A DNA stretch of 64,000 bases. Source: an uncultured Myxococcales bacterium (GTDB lineage: Bacteria; Myxococcota_A; UBA9042). The stretch lies in contig CAISBR010000081.1 in NCBI GenBank assembly GCA_903883645.1, positions 128,833 to 192,832 of the forward strand, read 5' to 3'. The position numbers were made by a program, and so were the translations under genes. The first letter of the stretch is position 1. Every line of letters starts with the position of its first letter. Below are positions 34,455-43,878 of the stretch, piece by piece. The notes under the pieces are model-generated. The model saw nothing but the letters and a program-made list of their open reading frames with translations, was not told where the DNA came from and did not search any database.

Positions 34455-35360
34455 CTAGTGCGTGTGCGGCTTCGGCGGCTCGTAGTCGGTCACGGCCTCG
34501 CTAAAGAAGCCCTTGCCAAACTCGGGCTGGGCCTCGGCCGCGGCGAACTTGGCCTCGAGCTGGGCCGCGACGGTGGCCGCGAGCTGCACATAGAGCTGGC
34601 TGAGCTGCGACTCGGGCTCGGCCACCACGATCGGTAAGCCCCTGTCGGCGTTGGGCGAAACACCAAGTTCGATCGGCAGCGCGCCCAAGAACGTCAGGCT
34701 GTGTTCCGCGCAGTGCCGGTCGCTGTTCGAGGGGCCAAAGATCGGGTAATCCTTGCCATTATCCGGGCAGTGGAAGTAGCTCATGTTCTCAACGAGCCCC
34801 AGCACTTCGACCTGCAGCATGGAGAACATCTTGACCGCGCGCAAAACGTCTGCAAACGCAACGTCTTGCGGAGTCGACACCACCACTGCGCCGTCGAGGG
34901 GCACCGTCTGGCACAGGCTCAGAATGATATCGCCCGTTCCCGGCGGCAGATCGACGATCAGGTAGTCGAGCTCGCCCCAGTCTACGTCGCGGACAAACTG
35001 CGTGACCGCCTGGCCGACCATTGGTCCGCGCCACGCCACCGCCATATCCTCTTGAATCATAAAGCCAATAGAGATCGCTTTGATGCCATGCGCTTCGGCC
35101 GGCACGATCTTGTTGTTGGCATTCACCTTGGGTTTCGCACCCTTGAGCCCCAACATAATCGGCACGCTGGGGCCGTAGAGGTCCGCATCGAGCAGGCCGA
35201 CACGCGAACCTGTCTTTGCCAGCGAAATCGCAATATTAGCAGCCACAGTCGACTTGCCAACGCCGCCTTTGCCAGCGCCGACGCCCAAGATGCAGCGAAT
35301 GTTCGCAATGCGGGCCGGCGAAGGACGAGGCGCCGAGCCATGCGCGTGGGAATGTGCCAT
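34455..35360 (-). CDS. mrp: Mrp/ApbC-family Fe-S cluster carrier ATPase
   Basis: A 301-residue P-loop ATPase (MinD/ParA superfamily). It has the deviant Walker A GKGGVGKST at about 30-38, the DLYGPSVP segment, and VDLPPGTGDI. The carrier motif is unusual: ENMSYFHCPDNGKDYPIFG has Cys then Asn, where E. coli Mrp has a CXXC pair. The N-terminal DUF59 domain found in some Mrp proteins is absent; a His-rich start (MAHSHAH) and the C-terminal HTH are also notable. GGAG lies five bases before the ATG at 35360. It converges on the PBP1A gene. Confidence 0.92.
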   Translation of the reverse strand: MAHSHAHGSAPRPSPARIANIRCILGVGAGKGGVGKSTVAANIAISLAKTGSRVGLLDADLYGPSVPIMLGLKGAKPKVNANNKIVPAEAHGIKAISIGFMIQEDMAVAWRGPMVGQAVTQFVRDVDWGELDYLIVDLPPGTGDIILSLCQTVPLDGAVVVSTPQDVAFADVLRAVKMFSMLQVEVLGLVENMSYFHCPDNGKDYPIFGPSNSDRHCAEHSLTFLGALPIELGVSPNADRGLPIVVAEPESQLSQLYVQLAATVAAQLEAKFAAAEAQPEFGKGFFSEAVTDYEPPKPHTH

Positions 35361-35423
35361 CAGGTCTCCAGTTCTGGCCGGTGGGCCAGCGGCGTGGCCT
35401 TGTAGGCAGGGCAACGGCGGCTG

Positions 35424-35684
35424 TCAACGTATGGGCGCGAATGCGCTAGAATGATTTCGAAATTCAAGGGAGGCAGGGTCGAGCGGCACCAGAACCTCGG
35501 CGGCAACGGGCGGCGAACTGCGGCGCCCCAGGGCGAGCACCGCCGCAACCAGCAGCACCACCAGCACAAGCAGCGTCGAAAACAGCCACGGCGTCTGTAC
35601 TTGCCGCGCCAGCTGCATGTGACAATGCCAGGCGTGTTCGTCTTCGGGACTCAGACCCAAGGGCACGGCGGGCTGGTGCGACAT
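35424..35684 (-). CDS. Small single-pass membrane protein
   Basis: An 86-residue protein with one membrane helix at about residues 32-52. The N-terminal half has charged and aromatic residues and CHMQ; the rest is a short periplasmic tail. GGAGG lies five bases upstream. No family recognised. It is 63 bases upstream of mrp on the same strand and may be in its operon. Confidence 0.6.
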   Translation of the reverse strand: MSHQPAVPLGLSPEDEHAWHCHMQLARQVQTPWLFSTLLVLVVLLVAAVLALGRRSSPPVAAEVLVPLDPASLEFRNHSSAFAPIR

Positions 35685-35828
35685 CGGCTCCTCCGCAGCG
35701 GCGTGCGACCGCGCATCCCCCTTCGACGCTGGGCAAAGCGCGCCGATCTATTCCGCTAAGCGATTCTTGAAACTCGCCCGCAGGCATGACACTCTGCCAA
35801 AGGGTTGCGAGGGGGGCGAGGCTCAGCG

Positions 35829-36962
35829 ATGGCGGTGCGGCGCAAGTGCACGGTACACGGCGATAGCCATGCGCAGCCCCGCGGGCCGCATTTCGGCAAC
35901 ACGCCGATCTGTCTGCTAATACTATTGAATCTGGCGCTAGTCGGGCTGATGCTGAACCTGACGGCGTGCGGCGATGGTGGTGACCGGGGGCTGCTCAGCA
36001 ATGGGCGCGCTTACCCCGACGATCCGCCCATGGGCAAAGAAACCCGGCTACTGGCGGTCGATCTGCCCGCTGGTGTGACACGGCTGCGCCTGGGCGTGAC
36101 CCCCTACACTACCCGCGAGCGGGCCGCGACCGACATGGCCGGTGTCATCGAGTACATGCAAGAGCGCCTCGGGATGCCAGTCGACCTGGTGGCAGCATCG
36201 AACTACCAAGAATTAATCGGTATTACCCAGCGGCGCGAGGTCGATGTGGCGCTGCTGGCGCCCACCTCGTACGTAGAGGCGAAGGGGCTGGACCCGGCGC
36301 TGCAGCTCGTGGCACGAACGCTGACCCACGGCGCGCCCGAGTACGCATCCTATCTAGTGGTGCGGGTTGATGACCCGTCGCGTGGTATCGAGGACCTGCG
36401 CGGCCGGCGCGTGGCCTGGGTGGATCCGCTGTCGGCATCGGGCTACTTATACCCGCGCTTGGCCTTGAGCGAGCTCGGCGTCAATCCCGACAGCTTCTTT
36501 GCCAGCCAGACCTTCTACGGTACGCACGAAGACGCCGTAACGGCCGTGATCGATCACCGTGCGGATGTGGCGGCCGTCGCCTCGGGTATTTTTGAGCGCA
36601 TCGGCCGGGTAGCCACCGGCGAGGTCGATCGCGGCAGCCTGCGCGTGCTGCACAAGGCGGGCCGCATTCCCTACGACGCACTCGTGGTGCGAGCCGACAT
36701 TCCGCGCAGCGGCGCCCAAAAAATCGGCTGGACATTCGTTGGGCTATCGACGCGCACCCCCCAGGGCCGGCGCATCTTGCGGCCGACGTGGTCGATCACG
36801 GGCTGGATTCCGGCCGAAGACTCGGTCTACGACAGCGCCCGCGCCACTTTGCGCCAAGTGCTGCCGCCACGGGCCGCCACCGCGACCGCTGCGCCGGCGG
36901 AGCCTGGCCCGGCTGCGGTCCCTGCCGCCTCGACCGCCACAGGGGGCTCGCATGGCCCGTGA
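35829..36962 (+). CDS. PhnD-like periplasmic substrate-binding lipoprotein
   Basis: A 377-residue lipoprotein (hydrophobic helix then LTACGD, Cys47 from the ATG at 35829). The mature part matches phosphonate/phosphite ABC-transporter binding proteins of the PhnD type (YMQERLGMPVDLV, DVALLAPTSYV, FYGTHEDAVTAVI). The usual ABC partners are absent. Instead, its end overlaps the start of a diguanylate cyclase gene by 11 bases, which suggests that it acts as an extracytoplasmic ligand sensor. The C-terminal Ala/Pro tail is low-complexity. Confidence 0.87.
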   Translation: MAVRRKCTVHGDSHAQPRGPHFGNTPICLLILLNLALVGLMLNLTACGDGGDRGLLSNGRAYPDDPPMGKETRLLAVDLPAGVTRLRLGVTPYTTRERAATDMAGVIEYMQERLGMPVDLVAASNYQELIGITQRREVDVALLAPTSYVEAKGLDPALQLVARTLTHGAPEYASYLVVRVDDPSRGIEDLRGRRVAWVDPLSASGYLYPRLALSELGVNPDSFFASQTFYGTHEDAVTAVIDHRADVAAVASGIFERIGRVATGEVDRGSLRVLHKAGRIPYDALVVRADIPRSGAQKIGWTFVGLSTRTPQGRRILRPTWSITGWIPAEDSVYDSARATLRQVLPPRAATATAAPAEPGPAAVPAASTATGGSHGP

Positions 36963-38442
36963 CCCCGCCGCGCCGCGTCACACCCGCGCCCAGCTGTCGA
37001 GCCGCATGGGTTTCACGATCACGCTGACGGTGCTGCTCACGCTGGGGCCCGCCGGTGGCCTGGGTGTGGCCGCCCTAAGTCAGGGGCTGCGCGACGAGGC
37101 CCGCGATCGTGCCGGTGCGGTGCTGCTGACCCTGTCGGCCCCTACGGCGCTGACCCTGGCCGATTACGCCATGGATCGCCTGGACTCGTATTTGGCCGAA
37201 GCCGCGCGCCCGACCGCGCAAGATGTGATGGTGCGGGCGCTAGTGGTGCTCGACGGCGAGGCGCATATTGTGGCAGCGTCGACAGCCGCCTTGCAAACGC
37301 CTGCAGTTGCTGGACTTTCGCCCGCGATGGCCAATGAATTCTTAACTCGCGCGGCGAGCTCGCGCTACGCCATTTGGCAGCGGCTGGCCCCAACCGACGA
37401 TCACGCGCTGCTGCTGGTGTCGATGCCCGCAGTGTCGGGTCTGCGCTGGGGCACGCTCGTCGGCGTGTTCGACCTGTTCCCCATCGAACAGCGGATTCGC
37501 CACTCACAACTCTATGTTATTTTCGGGCTTCTAACCCTTGCGCTGCTGGTGGGCGCCACCTCGTACGCGGCCTTTCGCCGCATGATGGTCACGCCGCTCG
37601 AGCGCCTGAGCGAAGCGGCGGCGGCACTGCAAGCCGGCAAGCGCCACGTGCGGCTTGAGTGGCAGCGCCACGACGAATTGGGCATGGTGGCCGACAGTTT
37701 TGACCACATGGCGGGCGAGATCGAGCGCTATACCGAGAGCTTGGAGCAAAAGGTCGCCGAGCGCTCGGCCGAAGTTGAGGCGAAGAACGCAGCGCTCCAA
37801 GCAGTGAATCAGCAACTGCAAAAGGCCAACGACGAGCTTGAGCGGCTGGCCCACGTCGATCCACTGACCCTGGTGCCCAATCGCCGCTCGTTCGATCAGG
37901 CGTTTGATCGCGGCGTAGGCCAAGAGGCGGGCGCGTGGACGATTTTAATGTGTGATATCGACCACTTTAAGCTGGTTAATGATCGCTACGGCCACCGCGT
38001 GGGCGATGTGGTGTTGCGCGAGGTGGCGGCCATCTTGCGCGACGGCGTGCGCGGCGGCGATGTCTTAGCCCGCTATGGTGGCGAAGAATTCGTTGCGATT
38101 TTAAGATCTACGGGCCTAACCCGCGCTATCGAGGTGGCCGAACGGCTCCGCCGCGACGTCGATCAGCACGACTTTTCGACGGCGGCCGGCGTGGCGCTGA
38201 GCCGCGTGACCATCAGCATCGGACTTTGCGAAGGCAGCGAGGCGCAGGTACCGCGCGAAATGGTGCTCGAACGCGCCGATCAAGCCTTGTATGTAGCAAA
38301 AAACGGTGGCCGCAATCGGGTGAGCACCTGGACGCCCGACGCCAGTTTGACCGTGCCCGCCCGCCGCCCCACCACCCTGCGCATGGGCAAGGCTGGCCCC
38401 AGCGCTGCCCCCACAACCCTAGACGACGACAAGACTTCTTGA
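36952..38442 (+). CDS. Membrane-bound diguanylate cyclase (GGDEF) with HAMP linker
   Basis: A 496-residue protein with membrane helices at about 20-42 and 185-207 flanking an extracytoplasmic sensor of about 140 residues. A HAMP-like linker (about 207-260) and a coiled coil (about 258-300) lead to a GGDEF domain. The active site reads GGEEF (376-380), which is catalytically competent. Five residues upstream RGGD (367-370) fits the inhibitory RxxD site for c-di-GMP feedback. It overlaps the PhnD-like lipoprotein gene by 11 bases, so the two are probably translated together and act in one signalling pathway. Confidence 0.93.
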   Translation: MARDPAAPRHTRAQLSSRMGFTITLTVLLTLGPAGGLGVAALSQGLRDEARDRAGAVLLTLSAPTALTLADYAMDRLDSYLAEAARPTAQDVMVRALVVLDGEAHIVAASTAALQTPAVAGLSPAMANEFLTRAASSRYAIWQRLAPTDDHALLLVSMPAVSGLRWGTLVGVFDLFPIEQRIRHSQLYVIFGLLTLALLVGATSYAAFRRMMVTPLERLSEAAAALQAGKRHVRLEWQRHDELGMVADSFDHMAGEIERYTESLEQKVAERSAEVEAKNAALQAVNQQLQKANDELERLAHVDPLTLVPNRRSFDQAFDRGVGQEAGAWTILMCDIDHFKLVNDRYGHRVGDVVLREVAAILRDGVRGGDVLARYGGEEFVAILRSTGLTRAIEVAERLRRDVDQHDFSTAAGVALSRVTISIGLCEGSEAQVPREMVLERADQALYVAKNGGRNRVSTWTPDASLTVPARRPTTLRMGKAGPSAAPTTLDDDKTS

Positions 38443-38552
38443 CCAAGTGGCTTGCGCACTGCGACCTGCCTGCTTACCTTGACGACCCGTTGCCAAGGAG
38501 TGACTTGGCCCGCGACGGTCGGCACTAGCGCCGCCACCCACCTGGAGACACC

Positions 38553-39137
38553 ATGGCCTTCGTTCAACCCGCCCTGCCCTACGCCAAGAACGCCCTCGCC
38601 CCCTATCTGAGCGAAGAGCAAATCGAATTTCACTACGGCAAGCACCACGCCGCATACTTTACCAACTTGAACAACCTGACCGCTGGCAAGCCCGAAGAGG
38701 GCAAGTCGCTTGAGGATTTGATCCTCACCGGCAGCGGCGGCGTCTTCAACAACGCGGCCCAGGCCTGGAACCATACCTTCTACTGGCACAGCATGGCCCC
38801 CGGCGCTGGCGGCGCACCCACAGGAGCTCTGGCCGCGGCGATCGACCGCGATTTCGGCAGCTTCGACGCCTTCAAAGACACCTTCAGCAAGTCCGCCGTG
38901 GGCGTATTCGGCTCCGGCTGGTGCTGGCTGGCCAAGAACGCCGAGGGCAAGCTGGTGATCCACCCGTCGCAGGGCCCCGCCGATCTGCCGCTGAAGCACG
39001 GTCTGACTGCGATCCTGACCGTCGATGTGTGGGAGCACGCCTACTACATCGACTACAAGAACCTGCGCGCCAAGTTTGTCGAAGGTTTCTGGGGCGTTGC
39101 CAACTGGGACTTCGCCAGCCGCAACTTTGGCGGCTAG
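38553..39137 (+). CDS. sodB: Iron superoxide dismutase
   Basis: A 194-residue Fe/Mn superoxide dismutase with metal ligands His27, His74, Asp158 and His162 (DVWEHAYYIDY). AAQAWNHTFYWHSM with Gln70 is the iron-type pattern. It converts superoxide to peroxide and oxygen. No signal peptide is seen, so it is likely cytoplasmic. GGAGACACC precedes the ATG. The SGNH-like gene begins three bases after its stop. Confidence 0.95.
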   Translation: MAFVQPALPYAKNALAPYLSEEQIEFHYGKHHAAYFTNLNNLTAGKPEEGKSLEDLILTGSGGVFNNAAQAWNHTFYWHSMAPGAGGAPTGALAAAIDRDFGSFDAFKDTFSKSAVGVFGSGWCWLAKNAEGKLVIHPSQGPADLPLKHGLTAILTVDVWEHAYYIDYKNLRAKFVEGFWGVANWDFASRNFGG

Positions 39138-39139
39138 GC

Positions 39140-40468
39140 GTGACCTGTGCCCGGCTGAGCGCGAATCGACTTACTCGCACTGAGCTGTGGCTCACGGTGC
39201 TGCCCCTGCTGCTGGCGCCCAGTGCGGCGCTGGCGGCGGGGCATCGTGCCGCGCATAAGGGCTCACAACACAGCGTCAAGTTAACGACATTTCCGCAGAG
39301 CGAGCCCGCACCGTCCCCTGCACAGACGGCGCCCAGCGGGGCGCAAGTGGGGGTGGCTGAACCCATCTACGACCCCTCGGGCAAGGCCCTAGCAGCGTGG
39401 AACTCAGCCGTGCTGCGGGCCAAGTCGCATAAAGGCCAGGCTCGCGCTGCGTTTTATGGCGCGTCGCACACCGCCGCCGACCTGTGGACGGGCGAGCTGC
39501 GGCGCATGTGGCAGACCGAGTTGGGCGAGGCGGGCCACGGTTTTATGTTGCCCTCGAAGTGGAACTTGGGCTACCGCCAGCAAGATCTGGTGGTCGATGC
39601 CTCGCCGGGCTGGCAGATCCTGCGGCACAAGCGCGAGATGGGCGCGGCGATCGGCGAATACGGTCTGCTGGGCGTAGCGATGCAGAGCGCCAACCCCAAC
39701 GACTTCGCAGAGATTCGCACGACGCACGACAACCCGATTGGCCGCAAATTCGATCAACTCGAGGTGTGGCTGCAGCCCCAAGTGGGCGGTGGCAGTCTGC
39801 GTGTGGTGATCGATGGCCACGAAACCGTGCTGCAGACTAGCGAAAAGGCCGAGCCGTACGCGACCTTCAAGCTGGCCGACACGCCGCACGTCGTGCGCTT
39901 GCAGCCCCTGGGCGATGGGCCGGTGCTCCTTTACGGTGTGGTGGCCGAGCGCAGCGCGCCGGGTATCATCCTAGATCAACTGGGCATTCCGGGGATGCGC
40001 GCCGAGATCTTGCTGCATTGGACCGAAGCGCGCTGGGCCGAGCAGTTGCGCCGCCGCAACCCCGACCTGGTGGTGCTGGCCTATGGCACCAACGACGTGA
40101 CCGAAGACGCTGAGACGATCGACCACTACCTGGCCGATTGGCGCAAGGTGATCGCGATGGTTAAGCGGGCGGCGCCGAACGCAGCGTGTCTGATCGTGGG
40201 CCCGACCGACCGCCTGGTCGGCAAGGGCAAGGACCGAAAGTCGGCGCCGCGAACGCCGCAGATCGTGGCCGCGCAAAGGCAGATTGCCAACGAAACTGGC
40301 TGTGCGCATTGGGATCCGCAGCGCGCCATGGGTGGCCCGAACGCGATGCTGCTGTGGCAAGATCTGGGTCTGGCGCAGCCCGACGGCGTGCACCTGAACC
40401 GTGCCGGTTACAAGCGCATGGCGGAACTCTTCGCCGCCGCCCTGGCAGACCCACGCGCGCCGCCCTAA
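39140..40468 (+). CDS. Exported SGNH/GDSL-hydrolase-like protein
   Basis: A 442-residue protein with a signal peptide (start GTG at 39140, cleavage after ALAAG). Late in the protein are VVLAYGTNDV and DGVHLNRAGY, the asparagine and Asp-x-x-His blocks of SGNH hydrolases. Block I reads YGASHTAAD where these enzymes normally have GDSH/GDSL: the Ser is kept but the preceding Asp is Ala. A jelly-roll-like middle region (about 140-300) follows that block. It is probably an exported esterase or peptidoglycan/polysaccharide deacetylase-type enzyme; the substrate is unknown. Close packing with sodB suggests co-transcription. Confidence 0.78.
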   Translation: MTCARLSANRLTRTELWLTVLPLLLAPSAALAAGHRAAHKGSQHSVKLTTFPQSEPAPSPAQTAPSGAQVGVAEPIYDPSGKALAAWNSAVLRAKSHKGQARAAFYGASHTAADLWTGELRRMWQTELGEAGHGFMLPSKWNLGYRQQDLVVDASPGWQILRHKREMGAAIGEYGLLGVAMQSANPNDFAEIRTTHDNPIGRKFDQLEVWLQPQVGGGSLRVVIDGHETVLQTSEKAEPYATFKLADTPHVVRLQPLGDGPVLLYGVVAERSAPGIILDQLGIPGMRAEILLHWTEARWAEQLRRRNPDLVVLAYGTNDVTEDAETIDHYLADWRKVIAMVKRAAPNAACLIVGPTDRLVGKGKDRKSAPRTPQIVAAQRQIANETGCAHWDPQRAMGGPNAMLLWQDLGLAQPDGVHLNRAGYKRMAELFAAALADPRAPP

Positions 40469-40598
40469 TCTTTTGTACAGAAGCACCTTGACGGAATACC
40501 GCCAACGTGTTGTGAGTTGCAGTGGATGGCGGCGCGACCGCTGCCTTCGCCGGCCGGGGGCCCGGACGTTTGACTCCCAACCTCACTGGAGGTCCATA

Positions 40599-40946
40599 AT
40601 GGATATCACCGTAGTCCTGAAGCTTTCGCCCGCGAACCGAGTCGAAGCGACCGAGGCGTATGTGCGCCGTCACCTCGAAGCCAAGCTCTCGAAGATCGAG
40701 ACGCGGTGGGGCAAGCCGATCACGGCGCGACTGGTCGCCGAGGAGCAACCCTCGGGGTTCACGACCACGCTGGCCCTGCTCGGCGAGACCGAAATGGTGG
40801 CCAAGGCCTTTGATGGCAAGCTGCCCAAAGCCGTGGACATGTCGGTGAATAAGATGGTGCGCCAGTTCGAGATCGCCGCCGAGATGCGCGAAGGTCGCGA
40901 GCGCCAGCGCCGCACCTCGCTGACCAAACAGGCGACTGAGTTCTAG
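40599..40946 (+). CDS. hpf: Ribosome hibernation-promoting factor, short form (HPF/S30AE family)
   Basis: A 115-residue protein with the S30AE beta-alpha-beta layout: VEATEAYVRRHLEAKLSKIE then strands with FTTTLALLGETEMVAKA. Short length and the absence of a C-terminal dimerisation domain point to the short HPF/RaiA type that binds the ribosome in stationary phase. GGAGG lies six bases before the ATG. Similarity is moderate, so the exact subfamily is unsure. Confidence 0.75.
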   Translation: MDITVVLKLSPANRVEATEAYVRRHLEAKLSKIETRWGKPITARLVAEEQPSGFTTTLALLGETEMVAKAFDGKLPKAVDMSVNKMVRQFEIAAEMREGRERQRRTSLTKQATEF

Positions 40947-41051
40947 CCAGCGCAAATAGGCTCGATTTTGCCTCCGCGCATGGCACCAGCCGGCTTTTTG
41001 CCGTAGCATGGTCCGTGCGCGGGGGCAACGTTCGCCCACCGGGAGTTCAGC

Positions 41052-42863
41052 GTGGCCGACGCTCCGAAGCAACCCGGATTTCTTAGCCAAATGATTCGCC
41101 TTTTTGGGGCGCTACTGTTGCTCTTGCTGGCGGCGGGCTGCACCGATTGGGATGCCAAGGGCGGCTCGACCACCTCTGTGCAGACCACCGGGCCGTCGGG
41201 CTATCTGGGCGACGCGAGCGGTCAGGGCGACGGGTCCTTACAGCATTGGGACACTTGGGAGCCGCCACTAGCCGACGCGGTAAGCACCCCCGACGCGGCG
41301 ACGGCCGACACGGGCCCGGTCTACGACTGGGATGCCCTACCCGCCGATGCGACGCCCGCACTGGCCGATGCCGGCCCGGCCGATGTGCCACAAGTCTATA
41401 GTTTTGATGGCAAAGGTGATTTTGTCGGTTGGCCGGATCTGCCACCGCCGCCGCCCGATGTTCAGCCGGATGTGCAGGCCGACGATGCCTTCGATGCCTT
41501 CGATGCCTTCGATGGGGCCGAGGATGCCACCGCCGCGGGCGACACGGGCGACACGGGCGACGACGCGAGCGATGGCACAGACCTCGATGCGGTAGAACCT
41601 GCCGACGCGGTCACTGCGGACGATGCCCAGATAGTGGACGCAGCACAGCCAGACGGGGTCGTGGACGCAACACAGCCAGACGACACCGCAATCAACGGCG
41701 ACGCCTACCAACCCGGTGGCGGTTGCCCCGGCGCGTTTGCCTGCCCCTGCAGCCTAGATAGCGACTGCGAAAGCGGAAGTTGCGCCAACTTGGGCGGCGG
41801 CACCCTGCAATGCACCGTAGCCTGTGCCAACAGCCAAAGCTGCCCTAGCGGTCTGACTTGCAGCGAAGTGCTCAATGCTTCAGGCGATCCTTGGATGGTG
41901 TGCCTGCTGATCACCGCCGACGCCGGCCCGGCCGATACGGTTGACGACGCGGCCGATGCCGTGGGCGACAGCACAACAGACCTGCCTGATGTTGTTGAAG
42001 ATTCCCTGCCAACGGATGTGGTGAGCGACACGCTGAGCGACGCCGTGGCCGACCTGAGCTCGGAAGACCAGAATGCCGCGGATGCTACGCTGCTTCCCGA
42101 TGGTGCTGCGGCACCCGATTGGCAAGGCTACGGCGACATCAGCTACCCCGACGGCGCGGACATCTACGGCGGCGCGGTCGGCTCGTGCCTGTCGATGTAC
42201 ATGCTGCAAATCGATACGTGCGGCGACACGCACCCCAGCGCGGCCTGCATCGACGGCGTGGTCGGCGACGGCAGCTTGTACGCCCAGGCCATGTTCCAGC
42301 CGCTGCAGCAGTGCGAAAAGGCCGCGTGCATCGACCTATGCGCCACCGCCACCGACAAGACGTGCATGGAGCAGTGCATCACCAAGTACTGCGCGCCGCA
42401 ATTCTTCGCCTGCACGTCGAACGCCGCCATCGGTGCCAGCTCGTGCAGCGACGCGTGGAAGTGCGCGCAAGACTACCCCGGCAAGTTCTTGACCATCAGC
42501 GCCAAATGCTACGCCGCCACCAGCGCGGTGGGCCAGCAGCAATTCTCCAGTGTGATCAGCTGTGTCTCGCAGCCGCAGAGCACCTCGTGCGTTCCCGAGA
42601 TCGCCACCTGCTTTGGCGCGAATGCGGCCGGCATCGAAAATTGCGGCGCCACCTCGAGCTGCATGGGCGCGTGCAATGGCGACCAGTACTGCTCGTGGTC
42701 GTGCCTGGGCAAGGCCTCGCCGCAAGCCGTCGCGCTCGTCGACGCGATGTGGACCTGCTCGCTGCAGAAATGCAAGCCCAAGTGCAACGGCGCCGAGCCC
42801 TGCCAGACCGACTGTCTAAAGTCGGACTGCCAACAGCAGCTGGTCAAGTGCCTAGTAAACTAG
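41052..42863 (+). CDS. Asp/Ala-rich lipoprotein with Cys-rich C-terminal region
   Basis: A 603-residue lipoprotein starting at GTG (41052; GGGAG upstream) with lipobox LLAAGC (Cys at about 30). About 300 residues of Asp/Ala/Val/Thr-rich low-complexity sequence follow, broken by one small Cys module (CPCSLDSDCESGSC). The last 230 residues hold about 28 cysteines in irregular pairs, such as CTKYC and CIDLCATATDKTC types. The overall architecture matches the lipoproteins at 2358-3419 and 25040-27802. Probably a surface-exposed, disulfide-stabilised protein. Confidence 0.82.
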   Translation: MADAPKQPGFLSQMIRLFGALLLLLLAAGCTDWDAKGGSTTSVQTTGPSGYLGDASGQGDGSLQHWDTWEPPLADAVSTPDAATADTGPVYDWDALPADATPALADAGPADVPQVYSFDGKGDFVGWPDLPPPPPDVQPDVQADDAFDAFDAFDGAEDATAAGDTGDTGDDASDGTDLDAVEPADAVTADDAQIVDAAQPDGVVDATQPDDTAINGDAYQPGGGCPGAFACPCSLDSDCESGSCANLGGGTLQCTVACANSQSCPSGLTCSEVLNASGDPWMVCLLITADAGPADTVDDAADAVGDSTTDLPDVVEDSLPTDVVSDTLSDAVADLSSEDQNAADATLLPDGAAAPDWQGYGDISYPDGADIYGGAVGSCLSMYMLQIDTCGDTHPSAACIDGVVGDGSLYAQAMFQPLQQCEKAACIDLCATATDKTCMEQCITKYCAPQFFACTSNAAIGASSCSDAWKCAQDYPGKFLTISAKCYAATSAVGQQQFSSVISCVSQPQSTSCVPEIATCFGANAAGIENCGATSSCMGACNGDQYCSWSCLGKASPQAVALVDAMWTCSLQKCKPKCNGAEPCQTDCLKSDCQQQLVKCLVN

Positions 42864-42878
42864 CAGAGTAACTTAAGA

Positions 42879-43841
42879 TTAGGGCTCAAGCGCGGCCGGC
42901 GGCGGACTAGGAATCGCCGAGGCCGGGGCACGCTCAATCTTGGCCGTCTGATTCAGCTTGGTCTCGATCTGACCGCGAACCAACTCGCGCTTGGCCGCTG
43001 CGAGCTCTTCTTCAAGCATTATACGCACATCGGCGAGCTGCAGCGCCGCATTGACCCGAACCTCGACCACTTGGATGACCCAGAAGCGATGGTTGGGACC
43101 GCGGATCAGCTCGGATGTCTGGCCCGCCTTGAGCCGGGGCAACACTTCGCGCCACTGCGCCGGCGTTTGACCGTACTTGAGGAAGCCCAAGTCCCACGGC
43201 CGCGCTTCGCCCAAGTCGGGCGCGCCGGTCAGCTTGACGTAGATGCCGCCGATCGGCTGACCGCGCTGCAGGGCCGCCTGAGCCTCGACCAAGCGCGCTT
43301 CATCGCGGCCAAACAGCTGCAACACATGATACTCGGTACGGATTTGCTGTTGCTCGCGGTCCCACAGCGCCTGTACTTCAGCATCGCTGGGGCGGGTCTG
43401 GTCGAGCACTTGCCGGCGGAAATACAGGTCGGCTAGCCGCTCGCGCCGTTGACCGCTCCGTTGCACTTCGATCTCGGCTAAGTCCTTCAGCACCGCCGCA
43501 TCTGCCTGCATACCTTGCCGCACAGCCTGTTGCGCCGCCAGCTCGCGCTGAATTAGTTGCTCAAGCGTCGCGGCCTCTTGCTCGGGCGTCGCCGGCACGT
43601 TGTTGCGGGTGCGGTTGCGCAGGGCGAAGCGCACGTCGGCGCGGGTCAAGGCCACGCCGTTGATGATCGCGAGCACATCACCACCTACGCTCGTTGCAGC
43701 TGCTGGCAAGTCGGCGGCGGCACAAGGCGGGCACACGGTACCGGCCTCGACCTTGGGGGCAGCAACTAGGGCGGGCGGAGCGGCGCGACTGCAGCCGGCA
43801 ACCGCCAATGCCAACACAAGAATGGGGAACGAAGTACGCAT
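42879..43841 (-). CDS. PpiC-type peptidyl-prolyl isomerase lipoprotein (SurA/PrsA-like)
   Basis: A 320-residue lipoprotein (lipobox VAGC, Cys at about 17). Helical SurA_N-like regions surround a parvulin-type PPIase domain (about 165-270; YHVLQLFGRDEA... LGEARPWDLGFLKYGQ). It should help fold outer-membrane or secreted proteins. I chose the ATG at 43841; the frame upstream is open but the signal peptide starts here. It lies about 85 bases beyond the decahaem cytochrome gene on the same strand, separated by a terminator. Confidence 0.85.
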   Translation of the reverse strand: MRTSFPILVLALAVAGCSRAAPPALVAAPKVEAGTVCPPCAAADLPAAATSVGGDVLAIINGVALTRADVRFALRNRTRNNVPATPEQEAATLEQLIQRELAAQQAVRQGMQADAAVLKDLAEIEVQRSGQRRERLADLYFRRQVLDQTRPSDAEVQALWDREQQQIRTEYHVLQLFGRDEARLVEAQAALQRGQPIGGIYVKLTGAPDLGEARPWDLGFLKYGQTPAQWREVLPRLKAGQTSELIRGPNHRFWVIQVVEVRVNAALQLADVRIMLEEELAAAKRELVRGQIETKLNQTAKIERAPASAIPSPPPAALEP

Positions 43842-43878
43842 AATCACCTGCGATTGAGAATGGTGCGCAAAAACGGCA

